Below, piece after piece: positions 11,875 through 23,227 of a stretch of 64,000 nucleotides of DNA (positions are counted from its first letter, which is position 1; each line of letters starts with the position of its first letter). The stretch is from Pseudorasbora parva (taxonomy: Eukaryota > Chordata > Actinopteri > Cypriniformes > Gobionidae): positions 37,401,889 to 37,465,888 of the forward strand of contig NC_090189.1 of the NCBI RefSeq assembly GCF_024679245.1, given 5' to 3'. A model generated the notes under the pieces. That model ran no database searches, had not been told where the DNA came from, and saw nothing but the letters and a program-made list of their open reading frames with translations. A program made the translations under genes and the position numbers.

Positions 11875-12240
11875 AGAATCATCAGTTATTTCTGTCCTCC
11901 CTCTTATCACTGGGCATCACAGGATCTCCACTTCACTGGTTTAAGTCCTAACAGGTTTGTCTTTCAGGGTTGGATGGAGAGGGTATGTATCCAAACTGAG
12001 GTCTCCATATCAGGGGTTCAGTTCTTGGTCCACTCCTCTTCTCCATACATCACTGAACCCATCATACAGGCACATGGGTTCTGTTCTTCTACCATTGCTA
12101 TGCAGATGACATAGTTCTAACTTTCATTTCAACCAGATGATCCCACAGTAGCTGCAAGAATCTTTTTTTTGCCAATCTGTCTATACAGCACGATTTCACC
12201 ATCCAGCTATTGGCTCATCATCAATTACCCCATCATCAAA
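11875..12240 (+). pseudogene. L2-like LINE reverse transcriptase fragment
   Basis: Broken frames give GVQFLVHSSS-like, YITEPIIQAHG (about 12040-12080) and, next to it, a YADD-type box encoded around 12095-12110 (TATGCAGATGAC). PDDPTVAARI follows. This is the palm region of an L2 reverse transcriptase in the same orientation as the fragment at 9783-10170, so both may come from one insertion split by the inverted-repeat element. Several frameshifts make it inactive. Confidence 0.65.
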
Positions 12241-12353
12241 AAATGATATGCTTTCACTTTCCTTTAATCCCTCCATACTCTATCTTATGAAAATCGAAGC
12301 AATGTCTGAAACTTTGTGTTTTGAGCATTTCCCTTATTTTTCTGCCTCATTCC

Positions 12354-13085
12354 TAGCCTGTATGCCAGCCGAATTTAGCGCCGCCCACAACATTTTTAGG
12401 TCGGCCAATTCGGTCTGGCCTTGCTCCATAGAGGAGTAATTATCCCCGAACAGAAACTGTTCGGACCAATGAAATCATCAGGGCGGGCTTTAGACGATGA
12501 CGGACAGATGATCAACAGTATCATGTAATCATGCACGTCATCAAAGGGGCTTGGATTATATTTACTCGAATCCTAAATGGAGAGCATGTTTGTATATGCA
12601 TTCACCTTCATAATTTCTTTCAAAGATGATGATCATGTTGGGTAAGTACTCTGTGTATCAATAAAAACTTAATTTTTTTTACAACACCGGCAAAGATCGT
12701 TTATTCCAGCGCGTGTGCAGACAGGGTTGCCAAGTTTTTACAAAAAAATCCGCCAACTACTAGCCCTAAGCTTCTTTGGGGTGTTCTCCGGGGGAAAAAT
12801 GTGTTATTTTGGCAAGGTTGCCAGCTAAAATTTGCACTCATGGGTCTATATATCACATAATAGTCGCTTCAACCAGCGGGAAAAAACGCAGACTTGGCAA
12901 CACAGTGCAGTTACGCTCTGTCTGTTGACATTTGACAATGCGTCGCTCCGTTGCTCTGATTGGTTGTAGCTCTATCCAATTGAGGTCTTTCCTGGTTCGG
13001 TTGAAACACGCCCCATAATCACAGCCCAATGGAGCAGTTTCAGACTCATATTCTGACTAGAATTGAGTATGACCACGTCAGGCTA
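12354..13085. mobile_element. hAT-like non-autonomous element, TAGCCTG ends
   Basis: Ends are TAGCCTG and CAGGCTA. The flanks carry a perfect 9-bp direct repeat, CCTCATTCC, at 12345-12353 and 13086-13094 (8 bp is the hAT norm; the ninth base may be chance). The interior holds no transposase. It contains GC-rich short stretches (GGGCGGGCTTTAGACGATGA near 12482) in an AT-rich surround. Confidence 0.8.
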
Positions 13086-13094
13086 CCTCATTCC

Positions 13095-14205
13095 CATTTG
13101 TAAGTCATATTGAATATACTATATTTCCCCCCAAATATTATTCAGTATAAATACAGGAATATAAATCGCTTTTTTGTCATACCACGTTCTACAACCTGCA
13201 CTAACCTTCGACCTTCGAACACAGTGATGAGAATCTGCAGGGGTCCTTTCTATGACATAATTTTCTTTTTTATGTTTTTTTTTAAACTACATGATTTTCA
13301 CTTGGTGGACAAAATCTGTCTAAATATTAATAAGCAGTTTTGTTACATAGCATTTTAATAATATTAAAAGATTATGCCAAACTATTATTTATAAATTTTT
13401 TCTAAGGATTGTTTTTTTTTCAATCATAATGAAAAATGTGGACATTTGTATCACCTTGATATTTGATATTTGACACTTGATATGACTTTGTCCCAAACAA
13501 ATATTAAAATGAATTTGAATTAAAAACAGTTACATGTATATTTTGTTGCATTTTGCATATTGCAATGATGCAATACTTTTAACTTTAAAAATAAATTACA
13601 TAGGACCAAAAAAATAGTCACACATACTTAGGCCAAATGAAGAAGAAGAGATTTAAGGCCTAAATCAATATAATTTCTGAAATCACATGGAAATCCACAG
13701 TCCTAATCATTTCATGTCTCATATGAAAGAACTCTATGCAGTGGAGGTCAGAACATGCTGCTCTCCTATACACTGACCCTAGTTCCTTAGTCAGCCTGAC
13801 ATTTTCATTATGTATTCAGGGAGCTTGTGAGTTTTTGCCAGTTGATAGTACGTCTGAATGGTTGTGGGAGGGAGACTGTTTCTCTATGAGTGTATGAAGA
13901 TATGACTCAGCTGGGGAGGGTGGGAAGAGAAAGAGAAAGAGGTAGGCACACAATTAAAGGCACATTACCATTTAGTGAACAGAATGACTACCTTTCACAC
14001 GTGAGGAAAAGTGTCACTTAAATGTTATTCAGATTCTGTGGACAACATAAACAGAAGTTGCTTTTGTCTCAGATAAGACAATGCCAAAAAACAAAATATT
14101 ATTTTTCAACAATCTTCTAAGATTGTACATCACTGTCAAGGTGGAACTCCTTGGATGGTGCCCAACAAACAAAAATTATCATCACTCACACACTCACACC
14201 CTCAC
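13095..14205. other. AT-rich intergenic DNA, nothing recognised
   Basis: No coding, repeat-end or RNA signature could be identified. A GA-rich patch (13918-13945) is the only compositional feature. Confidence 0.45.
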
Positions 14206-14290
14206 CTTAAAGTGATAAGTCAACAAAAAATTAAAATGATCCACCATCAAGCCATCCTATGTGTATTTGATGACCAAAAATGTGCATCCA

Positions 14291-16009
14291 TAGCCTGACA
14301 AGCCAGACCCACATCAAGATGTTTGGTCTGGAAACTCACCAGTGACAGGACTCAATCCGAGGGGCGGGATAAACGTTTTTCTTTTAAAGGGGGGGTTAAA
14401 TGCTGTTTCATGCATACTGAGCTTTTTACACTGTTAAAGACTTGGATTCCCATCCTAAACATAGACATAGTTTCAAAAACTAATGTTGGACGTTTGATGG
14501 AGTATTTCTGTGTTAAAAATACTCCTTCCGGTTTCTCACAAGTTTCGGAGAGATTTTTTTGAGTATGGCTCAGCTTGACGTTAATAGGCCGGAAGGTCCT
14601 TGTATGGGCCGTACGGGCTCTTCTCCCGGTAGGGTGCGCACGCGTGACCAGAGCGAGAGAGGAAATGCACGCCCGTAAACACTCTCTCAGGTGCAGATCC
14701 AGTCGATCCAGGCGCCGCGCTCCACTTTATTCCTATGGGTGACGTCGAGCGACTTCAACGCTTCAGCACAGAATTCCGGGAAGGCAGCGCTGCATTTGAC
14801 CCGATTTGAACGCAGAAATGACGGGAAGCTTCATAACATCGCTTCAGTCGCGTCGCAAAAGTGGATCTCCACCGTTCACTGCTGTCAGGACTTTACCAAA
14901 TCATACCAAAGAAGTGTGTTTTTGACGGAGCGGTCCCAGCGATAAAGGTTCGGTCCTGCTTTGGAAGCAGCCGTTGAGTAAAACTGCTTCAATGTCTGTG
15001 CTGTTGGCTCGTCGCATGAGTAAACATCAGTAAACGACACGATCGCGTGCTTCGTCATTCAAATGCGCTAACGGACTCTATTGTTGTTCTATGTAAGTTA
15101 TAACGTTACACTAGTCTGACGTACAAAACCGTTTTGCTTGCTACTGCTAAGGTTTAGTCTCATACAATAGTCCATAAACCGAATCATGTCCTCATAAACT
15201 GCGAGTAAACACACACAAATGTTGACAGGCCACTAAATACAGTACATACCACAGAGACGGACGTCCTGCTGTTGCTGTTTCTCCTGTTCAATTTATTTCA
15301 GCCTCTGAATGATTCTGGATCATATATCTATTAGCTGAGCTCTATAGCCATGAGTTTCTCCACGCTTGAGGACGTCACCGCTTTGTTCGCGATCGTCATT
15401 CTTTAGCTCCGCCCACACAATACACCTCCAGGCGCTCTGTTTTCTCCGGAAAGAATCGCTACAGCCCATATTTCTTTTATAAATATAATAAAACTAAAGA
15501 CTTTTCAGAGATATGAAGGATGCAATACTACTCAAGATTGACATGAGATTGACTGAAACTGAGTGTTTCACCCCCCCTTTAAACTCCCTCTGCACGTGAT
15601 AGGATAGCGCTACAACCAACCAGAGCAACATGAAGTGAAGCTAGTTTACAGATTAAACTTTCGCCGTATCCGGTCGGCAAAACTCAGAACACGTCTTCCC
15701 TTCTTAAGAATAACTTCAGTGCCGTTCTTTGTTCTTTTCTCAGAGAAAAGCTTAACTCCAAGTCTTCCAGAGTCGCGGTCAAAGCTGATTCGAAAGGCCG
15801 CTGTTCACCAGCTTCCGTGTTTACTAGAAGCACGCAAGCGCAACTCTGCCAAAGCACAATGTAAGCCCTGCCCACCGACTCTATACACGATGTGATTGGT
15901 CTGACCAGAGTTTGGTTTTTACAGCTCAGAAATGTATTGAGAGTTGCTAGACGATACTCGCAACAGATTAGATTTACGGCCACTAGGGTGTGTTTAGATT
16001 TCTAGGCTA
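14291..16009. mobile_element. hAT-like non-autonomous element, TAGCCTGAC ends
   Basis: Ends TAGCCTGACAAGCCAG and GATTTCTAGGCTA share the inverted tip TAGCCT. A perfect 9-bp direct repeat GTGCATCCA flanks it at 14282-14290 and 16010-16018. Without the TTAA element nested inside (14388-15578) it is about 520 bp long. It shares its TAGCCTG tip with the element at 12354-13085, suggesting related ends recognised by one hAT enzyme. Confidence 0.85.
14388..15578. mobile_element. TTAA-flanked element nested in the hAT-like element
   Basis: TTAA flanks at 14384-14387 and 15579-15582 bound a sequence that starts AGGGGGGGTTAAATG and ends GTTTCACCCCCCCT. The duplication fits piggyBac-type transposition. 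The GC-rich core (14580-15000) holds an open stretch at 14691-14945 without recognised domain. A partial second copy of the right third is at about 22590-22775. Confidence 0.75.
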
Positions 16010-16199
16010 GTGCATCCAGCCATTACTAAAGTAACCCATACGGCTCCAGGGTTAGTAAAGACCTACTAAAGTGATTTTGATAGGTATTAGTAAGAAAAAT
16101 ATCCATATTTAAAACTTTATAAAGTAAAATATCTAGCTTCCGGCGGAATGCCTTCCATATTCGCATAGACGCCTTTGTATCCTAATGATGTAGAAGTTC

Positions 16200-17285
16200 T
16201 TCGTTCTTGGCAGAGGGTCCTGTGCTTGAAGCTAACGACAGATGCTTTCTTCCTGGTCTGGGGTGCACTCCTAGATGGCCACTTGACTCAAGGTCTTTGA
16301 AGACCTTATGGTCTTCACCATCCCTTATGGGCCATAAACTGCCTGGTAATGATAGATGTTTTACTAGCACTGAGATATTTCCTAGATTTCAGCGCCTTCC
16401 ATGTAATTTTCCACTCAAATGACACATTGGTAGTGTCCTTCATAAGTCACTAGGAGGGTCTGCCTCTATGCAGTTTGGTGCACCAGATTCTCCTCCGGGC
16501 CCAGGGCAGGCTACTCTCTGTCATAGCAGTATATATCCTTGTGCACTTGAATCATGAAGTGTTGTGGCGAAAGTGGGTTTGTTTACGTGAGAGGAAACAA
16601 AGCCATGCCAGAATCCACAGCCATCATGGCCATTTCAGAACTCCCTAGTCTGGTGGTCCCAGTCAAGACCATGTGGCCATTTGAAGCAGAGCCCACTGTG
16701 GTCTCTAGCTCTGTTGGCTCCACCATGGTCTTTAGTTCCATCTGTCCCATTGTGGTCAAAAGATCCACCATGATCTTCAGCTCCACCATGATATTTTGCT
16801 TTACCACACTCTCAGAAAAAAAGGCAAATCTTTTTACCTTACTTACCTCTAAATGGTACATATTAGTACCCTAACCCCTAGAGTTCGATGATCGCAATGG
16901 CGTAGATTTTTTTCTTATCATTGCCAAAAAGACTCAAATAACTCTGCAGATTTTTATCTTTAGGGCAAGTGTTATACATCATTATAATCTGTTAAGTATA
17001 TATTTTTTATTTGTGTACTCTCACAATATAAAGAACATGTTATTCTTTTTGCTAAATAAAGAAAACAAACATGATGTGGGATCTGCAGCCTCTCTCAAAG
17101 ATGTTCATTCAGATAGTCTTCAGAAAATGAACTCTAACTTAGTGAATACTTGTCACACAAACATTAGACATGTCTAAAGAATAGTCTTTTACTTTGGAAT
17201 TTTAAGAGCAATAAATATATTGAAATGTTAAGGAATTTGTTTTTTCATTCAGATAATAAAATCAACATGTATAAATTGCTATTAG
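16200..17285. other. Unassigned DNA with short imperfect coding-like repeats
   Basis: Between 16600 and 16800 the motif TCCACCATG / GGTC recurs with slippage, giving low-complexity open frames on both strands. These look like degenerate repeats rather than a gene. No domain or splice pattern was found. Confidence 0.4.
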
Positions 17286-17425
17286 GCAATTAATGGGGAG
17301 ATAATCGATAATCGAAGTGAATCGAATCTGACAGGACAAATCAATTGTTAGATTAATCGATGCATTGAAAAAATAATCGCTAGATCAATCATTTAAAAAA
17401 TAATCGTTTATCCCAGCCCTAGCTG
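17286..17425. mobile_element. hAT-like terminal fragment rich in ATAATCG
   Basis: Multiple GATAATCGAT-like motifs in both orientations end in CCCAGCCCTAG, which resembles the end of a hAT family with TAGGGCTGGG tips. Only this end was found, so the extent is open. Confidence 0.45.
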
Positions 17426-17478
17426 GTCGGAAAAGAGTTAAAGTGAATTTCGTTTTGTATAAATTGTATCTTAATTTT

Positions 17479-17907
17479 AAAGGAAGTGTATGTAAGATTG
17501 TGGCCAAAACTGGTACTGCAGTCACTTTCAAATGACTGTAGAGCGGTGTATCCCTCTCCCCCTCCCCCTGGCTTGAGGTTGCCAGTTAAGCTGCAAGATC
17601 AGCAGGAACGTTTGTAGCTGCAGCTGTGGTAACTAGAGCAGAACTGGCAACCCGGATGCCGAAACACTTCTGACTTTATGATTGGTCGATAGGTGGAGGG
17701 CAGAGCTTCAGGCCAAAACACAACATGTCAACATCAACATCAGTTGAGGGCTGCAACAACAACTTTTAAATGACAATATCCTGGCCGGACTACTGTTGTC
17801 AGTGATATAAGTATTTGAAATTAACATGATTTCTTAATGTCTAGTGACATGTCAGGGCCATTTTATGCTTCATTGAAATACATTTCTTACATACAGTTTC
17901 TTTTTTC
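17479..17907. mobile_element. Short inverted-repeat element, probably TTAA type
   Basis: The left end AAGGAAGTGTATGTAAGA follows TTTTA, and the right end TCTTACATACAGTTTC is its inverted partner with two differences. A TTAA is present on the left but eroded on the right. No transposase. Confidence 0.55.
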
Positions 17908-18905
17908 AAGGTTCCATCAGTCAATTGCCTGGATTTAATAAATAAAAAGAAAAAATAGCATATATATCCTATAATCATGATGCACAGTGCATCTCATAAA
18001 ATAACTGAAATTCGAAAATATATTAAAGTATTGTGTGTATCGGATAGTTTACAAAATCAAATGATTCAGAAAATATTTGCCATTGAAAGGACTGAGAAAA
18101 AATGAAAATCATAATACTTAGGCTTCTTGAAATCATAATTGCAATAATTAATAACATAATACTATACTTTTTGAAATCATAATTTAATAAATTTACATTT
18201 ATTTAAAATATATATATATTTTAATTCATATAGCAGTTACAATTTTGCAACCTGTTTGCATCCTGTTTTAATTTAACAATACATTTTAAGGCATTATCAA
18301 TTCCCTTCCGAATGATGCACAATTCAGAAACATACAAACAGTTTAATCATGTAAATTGCATGTTGTTGTTGTTGTTGTTTCACACAAACCAGCACGAGCA
18401 ATAGAATCTCAGGGTCACATTTTGCGTTTCTGTTTATAGTGCTTTTTCTTCTCTTTAGAAAGAGAAATACTCATTGTGATAGGATCCTTCAACCAAAACC
18501 ATACAATATGACAGGACAGTATACCCCCACAGTGAATCCACTGTATTTACAATGGCCTCATAGTTTTAGATTAAAACTGAATCTGAAATTCAGGCAACCC
18601 ACTTCTAAAACTAGCTCAAACAGTATGTGCCATCAAAGTAATAGCAACATCTCACCTTTTCTCAGCAAGGTACATGATTTGAGGTATAATACATGTTTGT
18701 ACTAAAAACATGGAACCATTAAACTGATAATTTTCTCCTTGGAGTTTCACCCATGAGATCAATATTTGCAGTCAAACATCTTTTCACTATATGAATTCAC
18801 AGGTCAGAATTTATCAAATGTAACTTATGTTTTGCAAATAATTTTTTTTAAATAAAAAATAATAATAAACAACTCTGAACCAATTATAACAGTATACACA
18901 CATAT
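17908..18905. other. AT-rich intergenic DNA
   Basis: No gene or repeat end was recognised. A short (TTG)n tract lies at 18363-18379. Confidence 0.45.
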
Positions 18906-18907
18906 AC

Positions 18908-19740
18908 ACAGATTAGGCATAACATTATGACCACTGACTGGAGAAGTAAATAACACTGATTATCTCTTCATCACGGCACCTGTTAGTGGGTGGGATATAT
19001 TAGGCAGCAAGTGAACATTTTGTCCTCAAATTTGATGTGTTAGAAGCAGGAAAAATGTGCAAATGTAAGGATTTGCGCGAGTTTGACAAGGGCCAAATTG
19101 TGATGGCTAGACCGGGGTCAGAGCATCTCCAAAACTGCAGCTCTTGTGGGGTGTTCCTGGTCTGCAGTGGTCAGTGTCTATCAAAAGTGCTCCAAGGAAG
19201 GAACAGTGGCGAACGGGCCAAAGGGTCATGGCGGCCAAGGCTCAATGATGCACGTGAGGTGCAAAGGCTGGCCTGCGTGGTCCGATCAAACAGACGAGCT
19301 ACTGGAGCTCAAATTGCTAAAGAAGTTTATGCTGGTTCTGAAAGAAAGGTGTCAGAATACACAGATCATCGCAGTTTGTTGTGTATGTGGCTGCATAGCC
19401 ACAGACCAGTCAGGGCGCCCATGCTGACCCCTGTCCACTGCCGAAAGCGCCAACAGTGGGCTTAGAGCATCAGAACTGATCCACGGAGCAACAGAAAAAA
19501 GGGGCCAGGTCTGATGAATCACGGTTTTGTTTACATCACGTGGATGGCCGTTTGTCTGTCTGTGGCTTACCTGGGGAACGCATGGCACCAGGATGCACTA
19601 TGGGAAGAAGGCAAGGCAGTGTGATGATTTGGGCAATGTTCTGCTGGGAAACCTTAGGTCCTGCCATCCATGTGGATGTTACTTTGACCCATTTCCCTCA
19701 TACTCCAAGAGAATGCCCACTGTAACGTATGCCAGGTCAC
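18908..19740 (+). pseudogene. Degenerate Tc1-like element (copy 2)
   Basis: Begins with a Tc1-type tip ending TTAGGCATAACATTATGACC. The transposase remnant starts at about 19052 ([20 protein letters not shown]) and is the same family as 2172-3195, sharing the upstream phrase CCTGTTAGTGGGTGGGATAT. The middle block ([18 protein letters not shown]) and the catalytic-domain block (RQGSVMIWAMFCWETLGPA, about 19610-19670) are in different frames. The 3' part, including the last catalytic residue and right terminal repeat, is missing and replaced by LTR-like sequence. Confidence 0.8.
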
Positions 19741-20290
19741 ACACCTGGTCAGACGCTTCTTAGATAGACTCAAGCTTGGTTCCGGTCGATGATCAGCTCA
19801 GTCTTTCTCTCTGCTCTTGCATCGCAGGCTCAGTGTCTGCTGTGGGCTCTGGCATAAGCTCTGTGCAGTGTGGGGGATGCGGCTGGCTGGGCTCTTGGTC
19901 CAGCTGCCGATGTCCTTCTCAGTGGGGCAAATGGTGAACTGTGATCCATTGTTCACCAGCAACTCCACAAACACGGCAAAACTGTAAAGTGCATGGGGCA
20001 ATGAGATTATGTGGCGAGCAGGGAGAGGCCGAGAGCCATGGAAATGGTTTGAGGCCGGTGGCGTGAGCGTTAAATATTGTCACCTGCGCTCTGCAATGGC
20101 TTTGAGTTCTTCTAAAAGAGCCCCGGGAGCATAAAAGACAGAGAGATTACAGTGAAGGACAAGAGAGAGGATCAGGCCTGGGACATGTTGTGTTTTTATT
20201 ATGTTTTTAAGCAGCAGTCATCTGTGAAGGGCTAGTGCTTTACTTTCTTTTTGTGTTTGTTTATTTTAGAATTCAAGTATTGTATTTGAA
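19741..20290 (-). mobile_element. Possible LTR-retroelement remnant
   Basis: This GC-richer stretch abruptly truncates the Tc1 copy. A minus-strand frame at 19798-20001 contains FAVFVELLVNNGSQFTICP, which reminds me of a fish Ty3/Gypsy gag or leader region, but no domain is conclusive. A TATA-like CATAAAAG lies at 20130-20137. No paired LTR is present. Confidence 0.25.
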
Positions 20291-20577
20291 GCATTTTCTG
20301 GTTCCTGCCTCCTTCTTCCCTGAACTTTCCTTTGAGGAGCCTTGAGGACAATATCGGCTTCTTTAGAGAAAATACAGTATATAACCATAAGGACTGGCCT
20401 CTTCCTCAGTCGCTGCCATGGCAACCCCATGCATAGCTGGACATATGATGTATGAAGTATTTATGTGCCAAATACACTCCTTCAGGATTCAAATAAATTT
20501 CAGGAAGTTTTTTTCGAGTATGGCCCTGTATGACTTCATGAAGAATGGAATTCCTTAAATGGGGACACTCCTGGATG

Positions 20578-20578
<1 letters not shown>

Positions 20579-20619
<41 letters not shown>
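20579..20619. repeat. (CA)n microsatellite
   Basis: About 20 uninterrupted CA units. Open frames across it (Val-Cys repeats) are artefacts. Confidence 0.95.
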
Positions 20620-20624
<5 letters not shown>

Positions 20625-20639
20625 ACGTTTGTTTTTGTG

Positions 20640-20940
20640 ACATATGCGGACATTCCATAGGCGTAATGGTTTTTATACTGTACAAACCGTATTTTCTATC
20701 CCCTTACACTGCCCCTGCCCCTAAACCGACCCATCACAGGAAACATTCTGCATTTTTACTTTCTAAAAAAACTCCTCCTGTATGATTTATAAGCATTTTG
20801 AACATGGCTAATGTCCTCATATTTCACCCTCTCCTTGTAATACATATGTCATACCCATGTCATTATACACATTTGTGTCCTCATATGTCACAAAAACATG
20901 CCCACACACACACACACACACAAAGAGAAAGAGCAAGAGC
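20640..20940 (-). repeat. Dispersed cyprinid repeat, inverted relative to 56480-56820
   Basis: GCGTAATGGTTTTTATACTG and CCTAAACCGACCCATCACAG match, in inverse orientation, about 56615-56800. Both copies sit beside CA/GT tracts. Function unknown; it behaves as a dispersed non-coding repeat. Confidence 0.7.
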
Positions 20941-21369
20941 ACATCCATCAACAAGCTTTGTTTGGGTTACGGAAGTCATCGGCTGAACTGTCGTGTTGTT
21001 TTTAGACCAGAAAAAAAATCAATAATGTCACCAAAGACATTGGTGTGTTTCTGGTTGTGAGGGAAAGATAACCTTTTTCAGCTTACCAAAGAACCCAGCG
21101 TTGAGGAAACAGTGGATGCAGTTTGTTTTTCTGGAGCAACAACAGAATTCTGTGTTTTTTTGTTTTTTTTCCAGAATTTTGGTGAAATTTATTACTATTA
21201 TTATTATTATTATTATAAAAAAGCCCCAGTTCAATGCTTTACAGATCTTTTGGCACTGAAAGACAAAGCTAAAATATTTTGGTCATGAATTGGAACCACA
21301 ATTAGTAAGTAAAATACATCAAATCTGTGTTTTGTTGGCAACTGGCGTGAAATTGCAAATAATGTAAAC

Positions 21370-22488
21370 TTGGCCTGTCACGATAACAAATTTTACTGGA
21401 CAAGAAATTATTATATATTATATTATCGATAAACAATAATATTGTCGTTCTAAGACCATTTTCATCTAAAATAATGATAATGGCATAAAAATGCTGGTGC
21501 ACATTTTCAAAGATCAATAAACTTTAATTTCTAAAGACTATTTAACACTAAAAATGGAAAACATTTTAAATAACCACAATAAATGAACAAAACAACCAAA
21601 AACAATAAAAGCATGGACTCAAGTCTGTTTAAAAAATGCATTTAAATAAGTACCAAAAACAATAAATAAAATGGATGAAAACTGCAACGGATGATTGTGT
21701 TTTAGGAGCATATTAGGGGCGGCACAGTTCACAAAACCCACGGTTCGGTTCTTATCACGGTTTTAGGGTCACGTTTTTCCATTCTGTATGGTTCTTGTTG
21801 TTTTTTTTCTTTTAATCCAGAAATGTACTTCAGCATATGATATATTAATTATCCACAATTTAGGATACAGTATTAAAAAAAAATTGTTATATCATAACCT
21901 AATCATGCACAAACTGAACTTGACCATCTCTGAGGAAAGTGATATTTTGATACAGCAAGAGAGAAGACATTGACATAACATGCTTTTCATTTATTTGGCA
22001 AAAAAAGGAGAATGTGTATTGCTATCTCTACAGGAACGTATGTGCCTTTTTAGCACACAAAGATTGAACTGAAGAATTAACTTGCGTTCATCAAACTTCA
22101 GTGTAGCTTTAAACCTAGTTTATTCACGACGCGTCCGCTCGAGCGCGAGGATGCGCGCGGCAAAAATGACGTTAACGCAGAGTGCACGAGACCCCATTTC
22201 GTTGGCGTTGTGCACGTCAAATTTCGGAACTTTGCGTGTGGCTCCGCAACCGAAGAGTCACGAGTTCCAGACTAATCTGCTGGCCGAGAATGACGTCTCA
22301 TCATGCCGCACCCGGTCTGCGCGTCGAGTATAAACATCTCCCCAAACGGACGAGGCGCGCGCAGTCAATGAGAGAGACGAGGAAAACAAAAAAATCATTC
22401 AAATGGCAATTATCGCGGCCGAAAAAATTATCGAGCTCATTTTTTTTATCGTGCGATTAATTGATTTATCGAATATCATGACAGGCCT
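21370..22488. mobile_element. hAT-like non-autonomous element
   Basis: Ends GGCCTGTCACGATA and TATCATGACAGGCC are inverted repeats with one difference. The flanks carry a perfect direct repeat AATGTAAAC at 21361-21369 and 22489-22497 (8 bp expected for hAT plus one). Subterminal ATTATCG/CGATAA motifs occur at both ends. The GC-rich core (22120-22360) gives short open frames without a recognisable domain. A different fish repeat with the phrase GGCGGCACAGTTCACAAAAC (from about 21718) may be nested inside. Confidence 0.8.
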
Positions 22489-22553
22489 AATGTAAACAAC
22501 ACAAATGTATAGTGATTTAAAAGTTATCCAGGGATAATGCGACAATGTACACG

Positions 22554-22576
22554 TGTGTGTGTGTGTGTGTGTGTGT
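22554..22576. repeat. (GT)n microsatellite
   Basis: Short GT tract next to the partial TTAA-type repeat copy. Confidence 0.85.
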
Positions 22577-22589
22577 GCTTGTGATTTTT

Positions 22590-22775
22590 TTTAGCTCTGT
22601 CCACTGCATGCCTCTAGGAGCTCGGCTGTTCTTTAGAAGAATCTGTAGAGCGTATCTGTCTTTTATAAATATGATAAAACTAAAGACTCTTCAGAGGTAT
22701 AAATGATGCAATACTACTCTATGTACTCAAGATTACATAAGATAGGCAGCAACTGTAAGTGATACGCCCCCATTT
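22590..22775. mobile_element. Partial copy of the TTAA element at 14388-15578
   Basis: CTTTTATAAATATGATAAAA followed by CTAAAGACTCTTCAGAGG parallels 15473-15520 closely. Only the right third of that element is present. Confidence 0.65.
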
Positions 22776-22894
22776 AATTTGGGAAGATCTATCATATCTA
22801 CTATCTGCTTTCAGTGATTTACAATGGTTTTGTTTCCTAATGTATGTTGATGTATATCCTTTTCAATTATAATTTAAAGTGCTAATACACAGAC

Positions 22895-23042
22895 TTGGGG
22901 TCCTAAATTTCAAACTTATTTCACGTTGTCATTGTCTATAGAATTTGAGGAAAATGAATTTAATCCATTTTGGAGTAAGGCTGTAACATAACAAAATGTG
23001 GGAAAAGTGAAGCACTGTGAATACTTTCTGGATCCACTGTAT
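22895..23042 (-). mobile_element. Isolated Tc1-like terminal repeat fragment
   Basis: The stretch ends GTGAATACTTTCTGGATCCA, closely similar to the right end of the Tc1 at 24895-24940 and to 38864-38990 (inverted). It has no adjoining transposase in continuity, so it is a separate fragment of the same family. Confidence 0.65.
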
Positions 23043-23227
23043 ATTGAGACACGACAGCTGTTTATATTTAAGCCACATTACATATCATGACCATGCTTTC
23101 TTGTGAAACATACTAAATGCTTCCATGAGGTTTTTCTGGCAGCTTTAGTATATACGATTTTGTGGCTATCTTTCATATCATTATCTAAGCATGTCTTTAA
23201 TTTATAATGGATATAACGAATTTCCTG

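Larger units (their letters stand above)
14206..16200. mobile_element. Old short repeat split by a hAT-like insertion
   Basis: The left piece (14206-14290, starting TTAAAGTGATAAGTCAAC) and the right piece (16010 to about 16200, with CCAGCCATTACTAAAGTAAC) look like the two halves of one dispersed cyprinid repeat. Between them lies the hAT-like element 14291-16009. The family call rests on remembered repeat sequence. Confidence 0.5.

Noticed and set aside
16203..16874. Coding gene on either strand
   Set aside because: Open frames are driven by short imperfect repeats and lack domains or splice signals.
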